From Cyanothece sp. BG0011 (GTDB taxonomy: Bacteria > Cyanobacteriota > Cyanobacteriia > Cyanobacteriales > Microcystaceae), in assembly GCF_003013815.1 (NCBI RefSeq), contig NZ_PRLH01000140.1:1-53715 (forward strand): 53,715 nt of DNA. The letters run 5' to 3'. Shown here piece after piece: positions 16,266-25,321 of this stretch (positions are counted from its first letter, which is position 1; each line of letters starts with the position of its first letter). A model generated the notes under the pieces. That model had not been told where the DNA came from, made no database searches, and saw nothing but the letters and a program-made list of their open reading frames with translations. The position numbers and the translations under genes were made by a program.

Positions 16266-16687
16266 GCGATTACATTCCGGTTGACTTAAAACGACGAATT
16301 AGACAGCAATTCAATGAGATTTGTGCATACTGTCAAACGGCTGAATATTTAACCGTTACCACTTTTGAGATTGAACATATTGTTCCCCTTTCCGCAGGAG
16401 GCAAAACTTTATTAGATAATCTTTGTTTAGCTTGTCCCTCGTGTAATCGTCATAAAGCTTCCCGTCAAACTGCAATTAATCCCAAAACTGGAAAACAAGA
16501 AAACCTATTTAATCCTCAAACACAACAATGGAAAGATCATTTTCAATGGAATGAAAACGGGACAGAAATAATAGGAATCACACCAGAAGGTAAGGCAACC
16601 ATTTCTGCTTTGAAAATGAATCGCCCTCAATTGATTAGAGTCCGAAGAATGTGGGTTACACTCGGTGAACATCCGCCTAAAATTTAG
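16262..16687 (+). CDS. HNH endonuclease
   Basis: A 141-residue protein with a standard HNH (beta-beta-alpha-metal) core: CAYCQ (first zinc-type Cys pair), FEIEHIVPLSAGG with the catalytic His, DNLCLACPSCNRHKASR with the Asn, second Cys pair and His. The C-terminal half (IGITPEGKATISALKMNRP, then RVRRMWVTLGEHPP) is typical of the cyanobacterial standalone HNH family. DNA cleavage is inferred; whether it has a homing, defence or repair role is not shown. It overlaps the preceding 80-residue gene by four bases. Confidence 0.88.
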   Translation: MSDYIPVDLKRRIRQQFNEICAYCQTAEYLTVTTFEIEHIVPLSAGGKTLLDNLCLACPSCNRHKASRQTAINPKTGKQENLFNPQTQQWKDHFQWNENGTEIIGITPEGKATISALKMNRPQLIRVRRMWVTLGEHPPKI

Positions 16688-16702
16688 AAAAATCATCAAA
16701 TT

Positions 16703-17950
16703 CTATTCATCACTTTGCAGAACAGTCTTAGACACGATCCGAGTTTTCTTCCGTTGCGCTTCGGTGAGTTCTTCCCCTGCTTGCAGTTGGGTGGCGTTGC
16801 TTTGTAGTACGGTAGCTGCACTGTTATCTCCTAATTGGAGGGCAGTTTTCGCTGCGGTTTGTAGTAGGGTGGCCGCCCCTTGGCGATCGCCTTGATTAAG
16901 TTTCGCTTCGGCTAACTGGGTTTGACGGTATTTAGCCAAAGTTAAGATAGATTTTTGGACATTACTATCGATTTTCGCATCATAAACCACTTGAGCTTCT
17001 ACGGTTAAGGGAATTTTTTCAGATAATAAAGCGGTTTGAGACAGGGCCGGATCATCGTAACGCACTTGTACCGTGCCGATGGTGTGAGTTCCGGGGGATA
17101 ATTGGTTTAAATAGAGATTTACTAGGATTACTCGGTCTTTATCGGTCATTAAGTCCCCTAGACGGACAATGTAGGTGTTTCCTTCCTGTTGAGCGTTCAA
17201 TTCGACGGTTTCGGGTTCCACTTGGGCAACCGGTTTAAAGCTTGCTAGACTCACTTCTGGAACAAATTCTAAACAAAGATAAGCATTAGTTAACCCCACC
17301 GACTGAATGCGAGTAAACAGACGAGTAAACTCGGTTATGGCTTGCTCTGGTTGTTCAATATAACAGAGGGTTCCCCCCACTGCATCGGCGATGCTTTCTA
17401 AAACGTCTTGATTCCAATGATTACCAAAGCCAAGGGTATTGAGGGTAATATTATATTCTGCGGCTACTTGAGCTAATTTTAAACAGCGTTCATTGTCCCC
17501 ATGTTCATTTTCCCCGTCGGTAAGTAAAAAGATTTGAGAGACGCGATCATCTTTCCCTAAAGCGACTTCTTTGATCCCCAGTTTCATTCCTTCATCGATG
17601 CAAGTTCCCCCTGCGGGTTCGAGACGTTGGATCTGTTGGTTAACGGTTTTGATGTCGTCTACAGCTTGGTTGGGGACAATCACCTTTGCTTTATGATCAA
17701 AAGCCACCACTGAGAGGCGATCGCCTGGCCCGAGACTTTCGACGAGGCGGATGGCTGCTTCTTTGACGGTTTTGATGGGTTTGCCTGTCATGGAGCCACT
17801 ATGGTCTAAAATTAAGCCTAGGTTTAAGGGTAGGGTGCGATCGCTGCTTTCGCTAATAGCAGAAAGGGATATGGCCACTTGTCTTTGAGTGTTGCTTTGA
17901 TTAGCATCAATGTGACTATCGTTTAAGGCACTTTTTAATTGAACTTTCAT
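16703..17950 (-). CDS. von Willebrand factor A domain protein
   Basis: A 415-residue cytoplasmic vWA protein. The metal-ion adhesion site is complete: LILDHSGSM (DxSxS), the Thr of GGTCIDEGM, and the Asp of FLLTDGENEHG. The vWA fold spans roughly residues 40-220. A beta-rich domain then spans about 220-330 and a helical, Ala/Gln-rich tail about 330-415 (QGDRQGAATLLQTAAKTALQ). I use the ATG at 17950, preceded by AAGGGTTG; a TTG two codons upstream is less likely. Such proteins usually scaffold protein complexes. No adjacent ATPase or partner is evident, so the partner is unknown. Confidence 0.88.
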   Translation of the reverse strand: MKVQLKSALNDSHIDANQSNTQRQVAISLSAISESSDRTLPLNLGLILDHSGSMTGKPIKTVKEAAIRLVESLGPGDRLSVVAFDHKAKVIVPNQAVDDIKTVNQQIQRLEPAGGTCIDEGMKLGIKEVALGKDDRVSQIFLLTDGENEHGDNERCLKLAQVAAEYNITLNTLGFGNHWNQDVLESIADAVGGTLCYIEQPEQAITEFTRLFTRIQSVGLTNAYLCLEFVPEVSLASFKPVAQVEPETVELNAQQEGNTYIVRLGDLMTDKDRVILVNLYLNQLSPGTHTIGTVQVRYDDPALSQTALLSEKIPLTVEAQVVYDAKIDSNVQKSILTLAKYRQTQLAEAKLNQGDRQGAATLLQTAAKTALQLGDNSAATVLQSNATQLQAGEELTEAQRKKTRIVSKTVLQSDE

Positions 17951-18116
17951 AATCAACCCTTCACTTCATTACTTATTTTTGAAAGATTTTACTTTATTAT
18001 TAGTATACAGCCCTTACTGATTTATCAGGTTGTCTTTAAGTGATTGTTATTACAATTGCTTAAATAAATGGTGATAGAATATTGTTTAGTAGTAATAGTT
18101 TAACTTTAAAATACCT

Positions 18117-18326
18117 ATGATTATTAGAGCGGTTTTAGAGTGGGATGATGAAGTAAAAGCTTTTTCGGCAACTTGTCCAGAATTAAATTATATTTCTTCT
18201 TGTGGTGATACGAAGGAGGAAGCTATAGCAAATTTAAAAGAAGCGATTCAATTACTTTTAGAACCGATTCCTGAGCATATAGTTAATCCCGATCAAAAGT
18301 TTGATACAGTTGAATTTGTTATTTAA
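18117..18326 (+). CDS. hicB: HicB-family antitoxin
   Basis: A 69-residue protein with the HicB half-RNase-H fold pattern: an N-terminal strand (IIRAVLEWDDEVKAFSATCPELN), a turn, then GDTKEEAIANLKEAIQLLLE. The short C-terminus (DTVEFVI) lacks a separate helix-turn-helix domain, as in the short DUF1902-like HicB forms. HicB neutralises the HicA mRNA interferase. It is the first gene of a compact pair, with 14 bases before hicA. Confidence 0.88.
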   Translation: MIIRAVLEWDDEVKAFSATCPELNYISSCGDTKEEAIANLKEAIQLLLEPIPEHIVNPDQKFDTVEFVI

Positions 18327-18340
18327 AATAGCTGTAACTT

Positions 18341-18550
18341 ATGCCAAAAACACCTCGTTTAACAGCTAGAGAAGTGATTAAACAACTTAAACAATCGGGT
18401 TTTATTGAGGTTTCACAAACAGGTTCTCATTTAAAGTTGTTTAATCCTGAAACGCAACGGACAGCCATTGTTCCTATTCATCAAGGTAAAATGATTCCCA
18501 TCGGTACTTTAAAATCGATTGAAAAGCAATCAGGAATTACTTTTAAATAA
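18341..18550 (+). CDS. hicA: HicA-family mRNA interferase toxin
   Basis: A 69-residue double-stranded-RNA-binding-fold toxin. The family marks are LTAREVIKQLKQSGFIEV, then QTGSHLKLFNP carrying the catalytic His in GSH, and the closing VPIHQGKMIPIGTLKSIEKQSGIT. HicA cleaves mRNA when free of HicB. All family positions look intact, so the module is likely functional. A hairpin lies between it and the convergent nuclease-like gene. Confidence 0.92.
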   Translation: MPKTPRLTAREVIKQLKQSGFIEVSQTGSHLKLFNPETQRTAIVPIHQGKMIPIGTLKSIEKQSGITFK

Positions 18551-18564
18551 GTTAATAAAATAGA

Positions 18565-18597
18565 GTAGGTGCATTACACTACGTTAATGCACCCTAC
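18565..18597. terminator. bidirectional hairpin between hicA and the convergent exported operon
   Basis: GTAGGTGCATTA pairs with TAATGCACcCTAC around an 8-base loop (CACTACGT) with a single bulge. It lies 14 bases after hicA and 17 bases before the end of the leftward nuclease-like gene. Confidence 0.55.
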
Positions 18598-18614
18598 AAG
18601 ATTAGCGATCGCAC

Positions 18615-19484
18615 TTATAATTCATCATGATTACCTCCATCAGATTCAGTATCATCAGGATCCATTCTTTCTAAACATCTTTCAGTATCCTGATAATTAT
18701 CTCCTACAATATTAAAACTAATGTCAGGATGCCTTCTATGTATTTCTTGAACTGGTGTTCCAAAAGGAACAGTCCAAGTCGTAATAGTGAAAAGTGCAGG
18801 AAAAGACCATCTTGTAAAAGTTGGCGTTATTGAATTTATGGGACAATAATTAACGTCAATTCTTAGATAAACACCTAAGTTATTATCACGAATTCTATTG
18901 TAATTCACAGCCTGATTATACAGGTGTCTCTCCATACCTCTCCATTGTCCAATTCTTTGCCAAAGAGCCCATTGAGGTACAGCGTTTTCTGGAGTATGAG
19001 GAAATCCAAGCTGCAATGCGCCTATGTGTCCTATATCTATATCCGAATAACCTACAGTATTAAATCCTGAGCTTGGAGTAATAGAAAATGGCCTTGAACC
19101 AACGTTATCAACTGGATATATAAATCCCTCAACTCCTATAGGTCTAGGTCCATAATTTCGATAATTATCTTCTAATTGCTGTAAATATATTCTTATGATT
19201 CCATATCTTTCTGGACGCTCAACCTCCCTCCCATTATTAACCATGGTATTATACTCACAATATATCAGACGAGTCTGTATTTGCCTTGAACACCGCTGAT
19301 TATTTGCTTGTTTTAACTGTGCTATTACCTTCTTCGGTTTTATCTTCCTTCTGTTAAAGTCGGCTAAAAGCTGAATGACAAGATCAGAATTAATTTTCAA
19401 AAAGTTTTTACTATAAGAATTATATTTAGATATGGGAAATATCATAAATACGGATATTAATAATAAATTAAAAATCATATTCAT
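18615..19484 (-). CDS. exported non-specific-nuclease-like protein, 289 aa
   Basis: The N-terminus MNMIFNLLLISVFMIFPIS is a signal-peptide-like hydrophobic stretch. The middle resembles the DNA/RNA non-specific endonuclease fold: DIDIGHIGALQLGFP (His153 in the position of the DRGH catalytic His, though the Arg is Ile here), ENAVPQW with Asn167 as candidate metal ligand, and QWRGMERHLYNQ with Glu185. The C-terminal part is rich in aromatic strands (RWSFPALFTITTWTVPF) and ends in an acidic tail. Four Cys may pair. The stop of the Cys-rich gene upstream is six bases from this ATG, so they are one operon. Nuclease activity is an inference; the loss of Arg could change it. Confidence 0.55.
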   Translation of the reverse strand: MNMIFNLLLISVFMIFPISKYNSYSKNFLKINSDLVIQLLADFNRRKIKPKKVIAQLKQANNQRCSRQIQTRLIYCEYNTMVNNGREVERPERYGIIRIYLQQLEDNYRNYGPRPIGVEGFIYPVDNVGSRPFSITPSSGFNTVGYSDIDIGHIGALQLGFPHTPENAVPQWALWQRIGQWRGMERHLYNQAVNYNRIRDNNLGVYLRIDVNYCPINSITPTFTRWSFPALFTITTWTVPFGTPVQEIHRRHPDISFNIVGDNYQDTERCLERMDPDDTESDGGNHDEL

Positions 19485-19490
19485 ACATTT

Positions 19491-19844
19491 CTACTCGCAC
19501 TTATTATATTTTGGACAACAATATAGCTTAAATCTATAGGGAGTAGATACTACAGCTTGTCCCCCATTGGCTGGAATATCATCCAGTCGTTTATCTGTAT
19601 GATTAGCTATATCAACCTTTATAGTAACTTTATGGTCACAAAAGTTATTAATAATAGCTCCACCATCAGCAAAAATAGCCTCAACACATGAAGGTAATTT
19701 TTGTCTATCTCTTGAGGAACAGTTGTCTGCTAAAGCGGATGGTACATAAAACAGGAAGAAAAAGAAAAACAGTAACCCTATATTGAAAGTAATAATTTTA
19801 TTAAATTGGCTGAATTTTTTAAAACAATTATGCTTGTTCTTCAT
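19491..19844 (-). CDS. small exported Cys-rich protein, 117 aa
   Basis: The product has a basic N-terminus (MKNKHNCFKKF), a long hydrophobic core including six consecutive Phe, and a clear VPSALA cleavage site before DNCSS. The mature part of about 78 residues holds six Cys: DNCSS, PSCVE, NFCDH, YCCPK and NKCE. The central segment (NFCDHKVTIKVDIANH, then DDIPANGGQAVV) looks like a small beta-sandwich of the N-x-C-x-x-x-V type found in exported cyanobacterial proteins. No family name is certain. It is the first gene of the pair with the nuclease-like protein, so it may be an inhibitor, chaperone or delivery partner. Confidence 0.6.
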   Translation of the reverse strand: MKNKHNCFKKFSQFNKIITFNIGLLFFFFFLFYVPSALADNCSSRDRQKLPSCVEAIFADGGAIINNFCDHKVTIKVDIANHTDKRLDDIPANGGQAVVSTPYRFKLYCCPKYNKCE

Positions 19845-19984
19845 AGTTTTTTTGTATTGATTGTATATTTATTCTTTTCAAAATAACACTTCTTGAATGG
19901 AAAGTCAAAAATCACCCACATTACCTAAAAAGAGGTGCGTCAAAAACGCACCCAAAGTCATGCAAATAAAACTTAAATTAACAA

Positions 19985-20842
19985 TTAGGCTGCATCATCA
20001 TCATGAGCAAATCTGTTATAAAGAAAATCTAAAGCATAGTTGCGAAGATCATAGTATTGGGGATCTTCCATAATGCGATCGCGGTCCCTGGGCCGAGGAA
20101 AAGGAATATTCATGATTTCCCCAATATTAGCAGCCGGTCCATTGGTCATCATAACGAGGCGATCCGCTAAAAATAACGCCTCATCAATATCATGGGTAAT
20201 CATTAACACGGTACAACGATGATCATTCCAAATTTTCAGCAATTCTTCTTGTAATTCCTCTTTGGTGATCGCATCTAACGCGCCGAAAGGCTCATCTAAG
20301 ATTAACACTTCAGGACGAATCGCCAGGGCCCGGGCGATGGAAACCCGTTGTTTCATCCCTCCTGATATTTGGGTGGGTTTCTTGTTTTCTGCTTCCGTTA
20401 AACCCACCATGGCCAGGTGATCCCGTACAATAGATCGTTTTTCGGCTTCTCGCTTGTTAGGATGGACAGCATCCACCGCTAAATAGACGTTTTCAAACAC
20501 GGTTAACCAAGGTAATAAAGCATAATTTTGGAACACCACCATGCGATCGGGCCCGGGTTTTTTGACCGGTTTACCATTAACTAAAACTGATCCGTGGGTG
20601 GGTGTAGCAAACCCGGAAACCATGTTTAAAAGGGTAGATTTTCCACAGCCAGAATGACCAATAACACAGATAAATTCTCCCTCTTTAACGGTTAAATTAA
20701 CATCTTGTAAAACCGGATAAGGGCCTTTGGGAGTGGGATAAACTTTACTGACGTTTTCAATAACAACCGAAAGATTATGATTCATAGTAGGTTGAGGTTT
20801 GAGGTTAAGGATTTTGGGATTTTTAGATTGAATGGCGCGCAT
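19985..20842 (-). CDS. nrtD: nitrate/nitrite ABC transporter ATPase NrtD
   Basis: One of the two ATPases of the high-affinity nitrate/nitrite importer. The motifs are Walker A IGHSGCGKST (about residues 61-70), the Q-loop FQNYALLPWLTVFENV, the signature ISGGMKQRVSIARAL, and Walker B VLILDEPFGALDA, followed by the switch His in MITHDIDEA. I set the start at the ATG at 20842, which has GGAGAAAATT before it. An upstream ATG would translate through a palindromic repeat and is unlikely. The product has 285 residues. It is the last gene of nrtABCD. No nirA or narB is adjacent within the window. Confidence 0.93.
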   Translation of the reverse strand: MRAIQSKNPKILNLKPQPTMNHNLSVVIENVSKVYPTPKGPYPVLQDVNLTVKEGEFICVIGHSGCGKSTLLNMVSGFATPTHGSVLVNGKPVKKPGPDRMVVFQNYALLPWLTVFENVYLAVDAVHPNKREAEKRSIVRDHLAMVGLTEAENKKPTQISGGMKQRVSIARALAIRPEVLILDEPFGALDAITKEELQEELLKIWNDHRCTVLMITHDIDEALFLADRLVMMTNGPAANIGEIMNIPFPRPRDRDRIMEDPQYYDLRNYALDFLYNRFAHDDDAA

Positions 20843-20860
20843 AATTTTCTCCGTATTGTG

Positions 20861-20880
20861 TAGGGTGGGCATTGCCCACC
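20861..20880. repeat. GGTGGGC/GCCCACC palindrome between nrtC and nrtD
   Basis: TAGGGTGGGCATTGCCCACC forms a perfect 7-bp stem with a three-base ATT loop. It sits only 18 bases upstream of the nrtD start, within the operon, so it could lower read-through or stabilise mRNA ends. Confidence 0.6.
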
Positions 20881-20984
20881 AAAAACTGAAATAAAAGTGA
20901 GTTTCGACTGACTGCAATAACTAAAAATTTTCCTCCTGCCTACAAACAAGAAATCTTGTTTTTTATAAGACAGAAAAATGCAGA

Positions 20985-22994
20985 TTAAGCAGCAACAGGA
21001 ACAGAGGTTTTAATACCATCAAGATGAACTTCTGCCATAGTAAAATTCTGTTTAATGGCTAATTCATTGAGATAATTAACGGGATCTTCTGCATCGAAAG
21101 TGATACCATCAAACAACTGAATGGGTTCTCTGCGATACTTAATATCGATCATCCCTAACTCCCTGGCTGCGGTACTAAACACGCTTACCCGACATACTCG
21201 TTCTAAAATTTCAACCCAGTTGCGAGGGAAAGGAATATGACCCCATCGGGCCATCTGTGTCATTATCCATAAATGTTCGGTCCGACTGGGCCGGTTCATT
21301 CCGTCCCCAAAGAACATATGATGGGCGTATTCCACCGGTTTTTCTACATTGCAAGTATAGTTTTTCGGGTCCCCTAACTGGATATATTCGGGGTTGGTAC
21401 TGAGGTATTGACGACTGGCTAATAATTGGCGGATCTCTTCATGGTTAGCCGGATCAGCGCAATATTGACACCCTTCTAAAATGGCTTTAACCAGGGCAAT
21501 ATGACTATTCGGGTGGGTATTGGCCCAGTTTTCTCTGACTCCTAACACTTTACCCGGATGGCCTTGCCAAATTTCTAAATCTGTGGCAACAGTAAACCCT
21601 ACCCCTTCGGTGGCGGCCCGAATATTCCAGGGTTCCCCCACACAGTACCCGTCAATGGTTCCGGCTTTGAGATCCGCTACCATTTGGGCCGGGGGGATGG
21701 TTTCTAGTTGGACATCGCGATCGGGATCGATGCCTCCTGCTGCAAACCAATAACGTAGCAGGAGGTTGTGCATAGAAGAGGGGTGAACCATGCCGAAAAT
21801 ATGGCGTTTTTGGGTAGATTCGAGTAACATCCGTCTTAATTCGTTGACATTTGTTACCCCTTGTTCATAAAATGACTGGCCCAAGGTGATCCCATTACCG
21901 TTGCGCGTCATGGTTAAAGCGGTGACAACCGGTAAGGGTTGATCTTGGTGTCCCCCGGCTGTTAACCAGGTGGGCATTCCGGCGGGCATTTGCGCCCCGT
22001 CTAGGTAGCCCCCTGCGATCCCATCCACCACCCCTCGCCAACTGCTTTCACGGACCAAATTCACCTCATCTAGACCATGTTTGGCAAAGAATCCCCGTTC
22101 TTGAGCAACAACTAGGGGAGCGCAAGCGGTGAGGGGAACAAAGCCGATTTCTAGGTTGACTTTTTCGAGGCCATAACGGGCGATCGCATCTGTTTTTTTG
22201 GCGCGTAATTTTTTGATTCGTTTCTGTTGGTTGAGAAAGTAAATAATCTCGCTACGAAGACTATAGTAACTGGGATGGTTAACCACTTCCATCCGTTTTC
22301 GGGGTCGAGGAATATCCACATCTAAAATGCCACCAATGTTTGACCCTGGACCATTAGTTAACATGACGATTCTATCTGAGAGTAAAACGGCTTCATCTAC
22401 ATCATGAGTTACCATAACGGAAGTGATTTGATACTGTTCACAAATTCGCATTAATTGTTCTTGTAAATTGCCTCTCGTTAAAGCATCTAATGCCCCGAAA
22501 GGTTCATCTAGTAACAATAATTTGGGACGAATAGAAAGGGCGCGAGCAATGGCGACTCGCTGCTTCATTCCCCCTGATAATTGTTTGGGATATTTATCAA
22601 TGGCATGACGTAAACCGACTAAATCAATGTGTTTTTCAATGATTTCTTTTCGTTCTTTTGCTGGATAACCAGCCATGACTTCATCAACGGCAAGGGCAAT
22701 ATTTTGATAGACGGTTAACCAAGGTAATAGAGAATAATTTTGGAAAATGACCATTTTATCTGGCCCGGGTTTTTTCACTTTCTGCCCTTCTAAGGTAACA
22801 ATTCCTTCTGTGGGTAAATCTAAACCTGCGATCATATTTAATAGAGTTGATTTACCACAACCTGAGTGACCAATTAATGAGATAAATTCCCCTTTTTTAA
22901 TTTCTAAATTGATACTTTTTAGGGCAATATATTCGCCACCGTTATTCAACGAAAATACCTTATTAATGTCATCAACTGCAACAAAAACACCCAT
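20985..22994 (-). CDS. nrtC: nitrate ABC transporter NrtC, ATPase fused to a binding-protein-like domain
   Basis: This 669-residue fusion is typical of cyanobacterial nitrate importers. The N-terminal ATPase (about 1-255) has Walker A IGHSGCGKST at 41-50, LSGGMKQRVAIARAL, and LLLDEPFGALDA. From about residue 275 the protein resembles NrtA (EIGFVPLTACAPLVVAQERG, then GGYLDGAQMPAGMPTWL and DGYCVGEPWNIRAATEG). In Synechococcus this C-terminal domain mediates ammonium- or nitrite-responsive inhibition of transport; that role is from family knowledge. All motifs are intact, in contrast to nrtB upstream. Confidence 0.94.
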   Translation of the reverse strand: MGVFVAVDDINKVFSLNNGGEYIALKSINLEIKKGEFISLIGHSGCGKSTLLNMIAGLDLPTEGIVTLEGQKVKKPGPDKMVIFQNYSLLPWLTVYQNIALAVDEVMAGYPAKERKEIIEKHIDLVGLRHAIDKYPKQLSGGMKQRVAIARALSIRPKLLLLDEPFGALDALTRGNLQEQLMRICEQYQITSVMVTHDVDEAVLLSDRIVMLTNGPGSNIGGILDVDIPRPRKRMEVVNHPSYYSLRSEIIYFLNQQKRIKKLRAKKTDAIARYGLEKVNLEIGFVPLTACAPLVVAQERGFFAKHGLDEVNLVRESSWRGVVDGIAGGYLDGAQMPAGMPTWLTAGGHQDQPLPVVTALTMTRNGNGITLGQSFYEQGVTNVNELRRMLLESTQKRHIFGMVHPSSMHNLLLRYWFAAGGIDPDRDVQLETIPPAQMVADLKAGTIDGYCVGEPWNIRAATEGVGFTVATDLEIWQGHPGKVLGVRENWANTHPNSHIALVKAILEGCQYCADPANHEEIRQLLASRQYLSTNPEYIQLGDPKNYTCNVEKPVEYAHHMFFGDGMNRPSRTEHLWIMTQMARWGHIPFPRNWVEILERVCRVSVFSTAARELGMIDIKYRREPIQLFDGITFDAEDPVNYLNELAIKQNFTMAEVHLDGIKTSVPVAA

Positions 22995-23039
22995 AATTTT
23001 ACCTCTTTTTTTAAAAAAATTGAATTCAATATTATTCCT

Positions 23040-23065
23040 GTTGGGTTTCGTTACCTCAACCCAAC
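23040..23065. repeat. hairpin between nrtB and nrtC
   Basis: GTTGGGTT pairs with AACCCAAC over a 10-base loop. It lies just 12 bases after the nrtB stop and may be an intercistronic mRNA structure. The arms resemble the shorter GGGTTGGGTTTCG-type palindromes found in many cyanobacterial gaps. Confidence 0.5.
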
Positions 23066-23076
23066 CTACTTGTTAC

Positions 23077-23920
23077 TTATTCACCAGGAGCAATAACTTT
23101 TTGTAAGTAAGCAATTCCCCGATCAAGTAATAGTCCAACTGCCCCGATATACACCACTGCTAAGATGATTTCACTGATATAATTTTGTTGGTACGCATCC
23201 CAAATAAAGAAGCCAATTCCGACAATTCCAGACATCACAATCTCTGCTGCGATAATAGCTAACCAAGCTAACCCGATCGCAATTCTTAATCCTGTGAAAA
23301 TGTAAGGCAATGCAGAAGGAAGCAAAATCTTGAAAAAGAATTTTTGATTAGATAATTGTAAGACTTGCTGCACATTTATATAGTCTTGGGGAATTTGTTT
23401 TACGCCTTCCGTGGTATTAATTAAAATTGGCCACACCGCAGTAATAAAGATAACGAAGATAGCAGCTGGTTGGTTTTGTTGTAAAGCAACTAAAGCAATA
23501 GGAACCCAGGCTAAAGGTGCAACCATTCTTAAGAATTGAAATAGGGGATCTAAGGCTTTATTAATTTAAGGGTTGTGTTCCTACTAAAATCCCCACACTA
23601 ATTCCTACAATAGCAGCTAAAGAATACCCTTGGGCAACCCGTCCTAAACTAGCTAAAGTTTGCCAAAATAAACCCTTATCTAAACCACCCCGATCATAAA
23701 AAGGATACATTAATAAAGTACGGGTTCGTTCATCAGTCCATAAACTACTGGGAGGGGGTAATTTAATTAAACCCGTCATAGAAATAAATTGCCAAACTAC
23801 TAAAAATCCTAGAATTCCGATAATAGGTGGTATAATTTCACTTTTATTTTTATTCCAAAATGTTAACAATGGGTTTTGACTTTTTGTTCGGTTGGAACCT
23901 ATCCTAGTGGTAGCAGTCAT
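23077..23920 (-). pseudogene. nrtB: nitrate ABC transporter permease NrtB, interrupted by a +1 frameshift
   Basis: The membrane subunit of the nitrate importer is split in two frames. The first part (ATG at 23920, after AGGAGA) encodes 119 residues up to GISVGILVGTQPLN and a TAA at 23561. The second part resumes as NKALDPLFQFLRMVAPLAW, includes the BPD-transport EAA-like loop (LQLSNQKFFFKILLPSALPYIFTGLRIA, about two thirds in) and ends VIAPGE at 23077. The whole span is 844 bases, exactly one base more than 281 codons, matching the usual NrtB length of about 280 residues. The extra base lies in TTAAATTAAT near 23560-23568. It is either a true mutation or an error in a short A run; nrtA, nrtC and nrtD are intact. 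Confidence 0.85.
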
Positions 23921-23962
23921 TATTTTTTTTCTCCTGTTTATTAATAAGAATTTTTGACTGAA

Positions 23963-25321
23963 TTAAACTCGTTTAATAGCCAAACTATTTAAGTAAGCTT
24001 GGGGATTTTCAGGATCAAACTTGACCCCATCAAAAAAGGTTTCAACTCCTCTTGAGGTACTGGCCGGAATGTCCGCCGTAAACCCTGCTTCTGTGGCTGC
24101 TTCTCTCCAAATATCTTCACGGTTGACCTTATCGATAATTTTTTGAGCCGTATCAAGATCGGATATTTGATCTTTATGAAAACCCCATCGTAAGGTTTCA
24201 GTTAAGAACCAAAGATCGTGACTCTTATAGGGATAAGAAACGTTACCTTTGCCATCTTTCCAATATAATGGACCCATATTGATATCCTTAACTTCTGCTT
24301 TACCATCCCCCATTTTATAATTACCTTTATAGGGAGAGTCTAGAATATCAACCGGTACATTAAAGTAGTTTCTTCCAGCTAATATCTTAACCGCAGTAGC
24401 TCGATTATTGTTCTCATCAATCCATTGTTGTGCTTCCATTAATCCCTTTAATAAAGCTTTCGTTGCTTTAGGATTTTTATCTACCCAGTCAGCACGAATA
24501 GCCAGGTATTCTTCGGGGTGAAATTGCCAAATTTGCGAGGTTAAACCGGCCATATAACCAATATCTTCGGCAATAATTCGATAAGGCCAAGGATCACCTG
24601 TACTAAATGCGTCCATTGTCCCGTTACGCATCCCCTGTACTGTCTCAGCAGGAGGAACGGCGAGTAAATCGATGTCTGCATCAGGATCAATGCCTCCGGC
24701 AGCAAACCAATAACGAATCCAGAAATCTTGGTTAACATTGGGGAAAGTATGGGCAGCTTTGAACTTTCTTCCGTTAGTAGAAGGAAAGCTTTTTATATAG
24801 TCCGCTGCTTGGGAGATGTCCAAAGAAACCCCTTTTCCTTCGTGCATGGGTGCAACGGCAATGCCGTTCCCTTGGGTGTTTAACTGTGCTAGAACATACA
24901 TAGGCACTTTGCGCCCGTTGGTGATAATCCCCTCGGTAATTAAGTGAGGCATGGGCATTTGCCACTGTCCCCCATCAATACCCCCACCCTCAGAACCAAT
25001 GGTGACGTTATCCCTAGCAGATGCCCAGTTAGCTTGCTTGGACAATTCTACGTCAGTCATGCCATATTTAGCGAAAAATCCTTGTTCTTTGGCAACAACC
25101 AAAGCTGCAGCCTCAACAATGGGAATATAACCGAGTTTTATGGCTGTGGTTTCTGGTTGCATCTCTGGACTAATATTTGCTGCTTGTTGAGTCGTTGATG
25201 CGTTCGTACCACCGGGTTCAGGAGGGTTTCCTGCACATCCTTTTAATAAGATGGCCCCAGCGGCTGATAACGCTGAAGTCTGCAAGAACTTACGACGGGT
25301 TACGGGAGAAAAATTGGACAT
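23963..25321 (-). CDS. nrtA: nitrate/nitrite-binding lipoprotein NrtA
   Basis: Periplasmic binding protein of the nitrate importer. I set the start at the ATG at 25321, which has AGGAGGTTTTC upstream. The N-terminus carries a twin-arginine motif (TRRKFLQTS) followed by [14 protein letters not shown], a lipobox-like cleavage site, so it is probably exported by Tat and lipid-anchored. The binding domain starts at [21 protein letters not shown] and includes [15 protein letters not shown] and [14 protein letters not shown], typical of the nitrate/bicarbonate-binding family. The product has 452 residues. It is the first gene of nrtABCD. Confidence 0.94.
   Translation of the reverse strand: MSNFSPVTRRKFLQTSALSAAGAILLKGCAGNPPEPGGTNASTTQQAANISPEMQPETTAIKLGYIPIVEAAALVVAKEQGFFAKYGMTDVELSKQANWASARDNVTIGSEGGGIDGGQWQMPMPHLITEGIITNGRKVPMYVLAQLNTQGNGIAVAPMHEGKGVSLDISQAADYIKSFPSTNGRKFKAAHTFPNVNQDFWIRYWFAAGGIDPDADIDLLAVPPAETVQGMRNGTMDAFSTGDPWPYRIIAEDIGYMAGLTSQIWQFHPEEYLAIRADWVDKNPKATKALLKGLMEAQQWIDENNNRATAVKILAGRNYFNVPVDILDSPYKGNYKMGDGKAEVKDINMGPLYWKDGKGNVSYPYKSHDLWFLTETLRWGFHKDQISDLDTAQKIIDKVNREDIWREAATEAGFTADIPASTSRGVETFFDGVKFDPENPQAYLNSLAIKRV

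Noticed and set aside
23555-23575. Programmed +1 frameshift in nrtB
   Set aside because: The stop after AAT resembles known +1 sites only loosely, with no stimulating element, and NrtB is normally one frame. A mutation or read error is simpler.
24541-24965. Short minus-strand frames within nrtA
   Set aside because: They lie in other frames of a strongly supported gene and show no features of their own.
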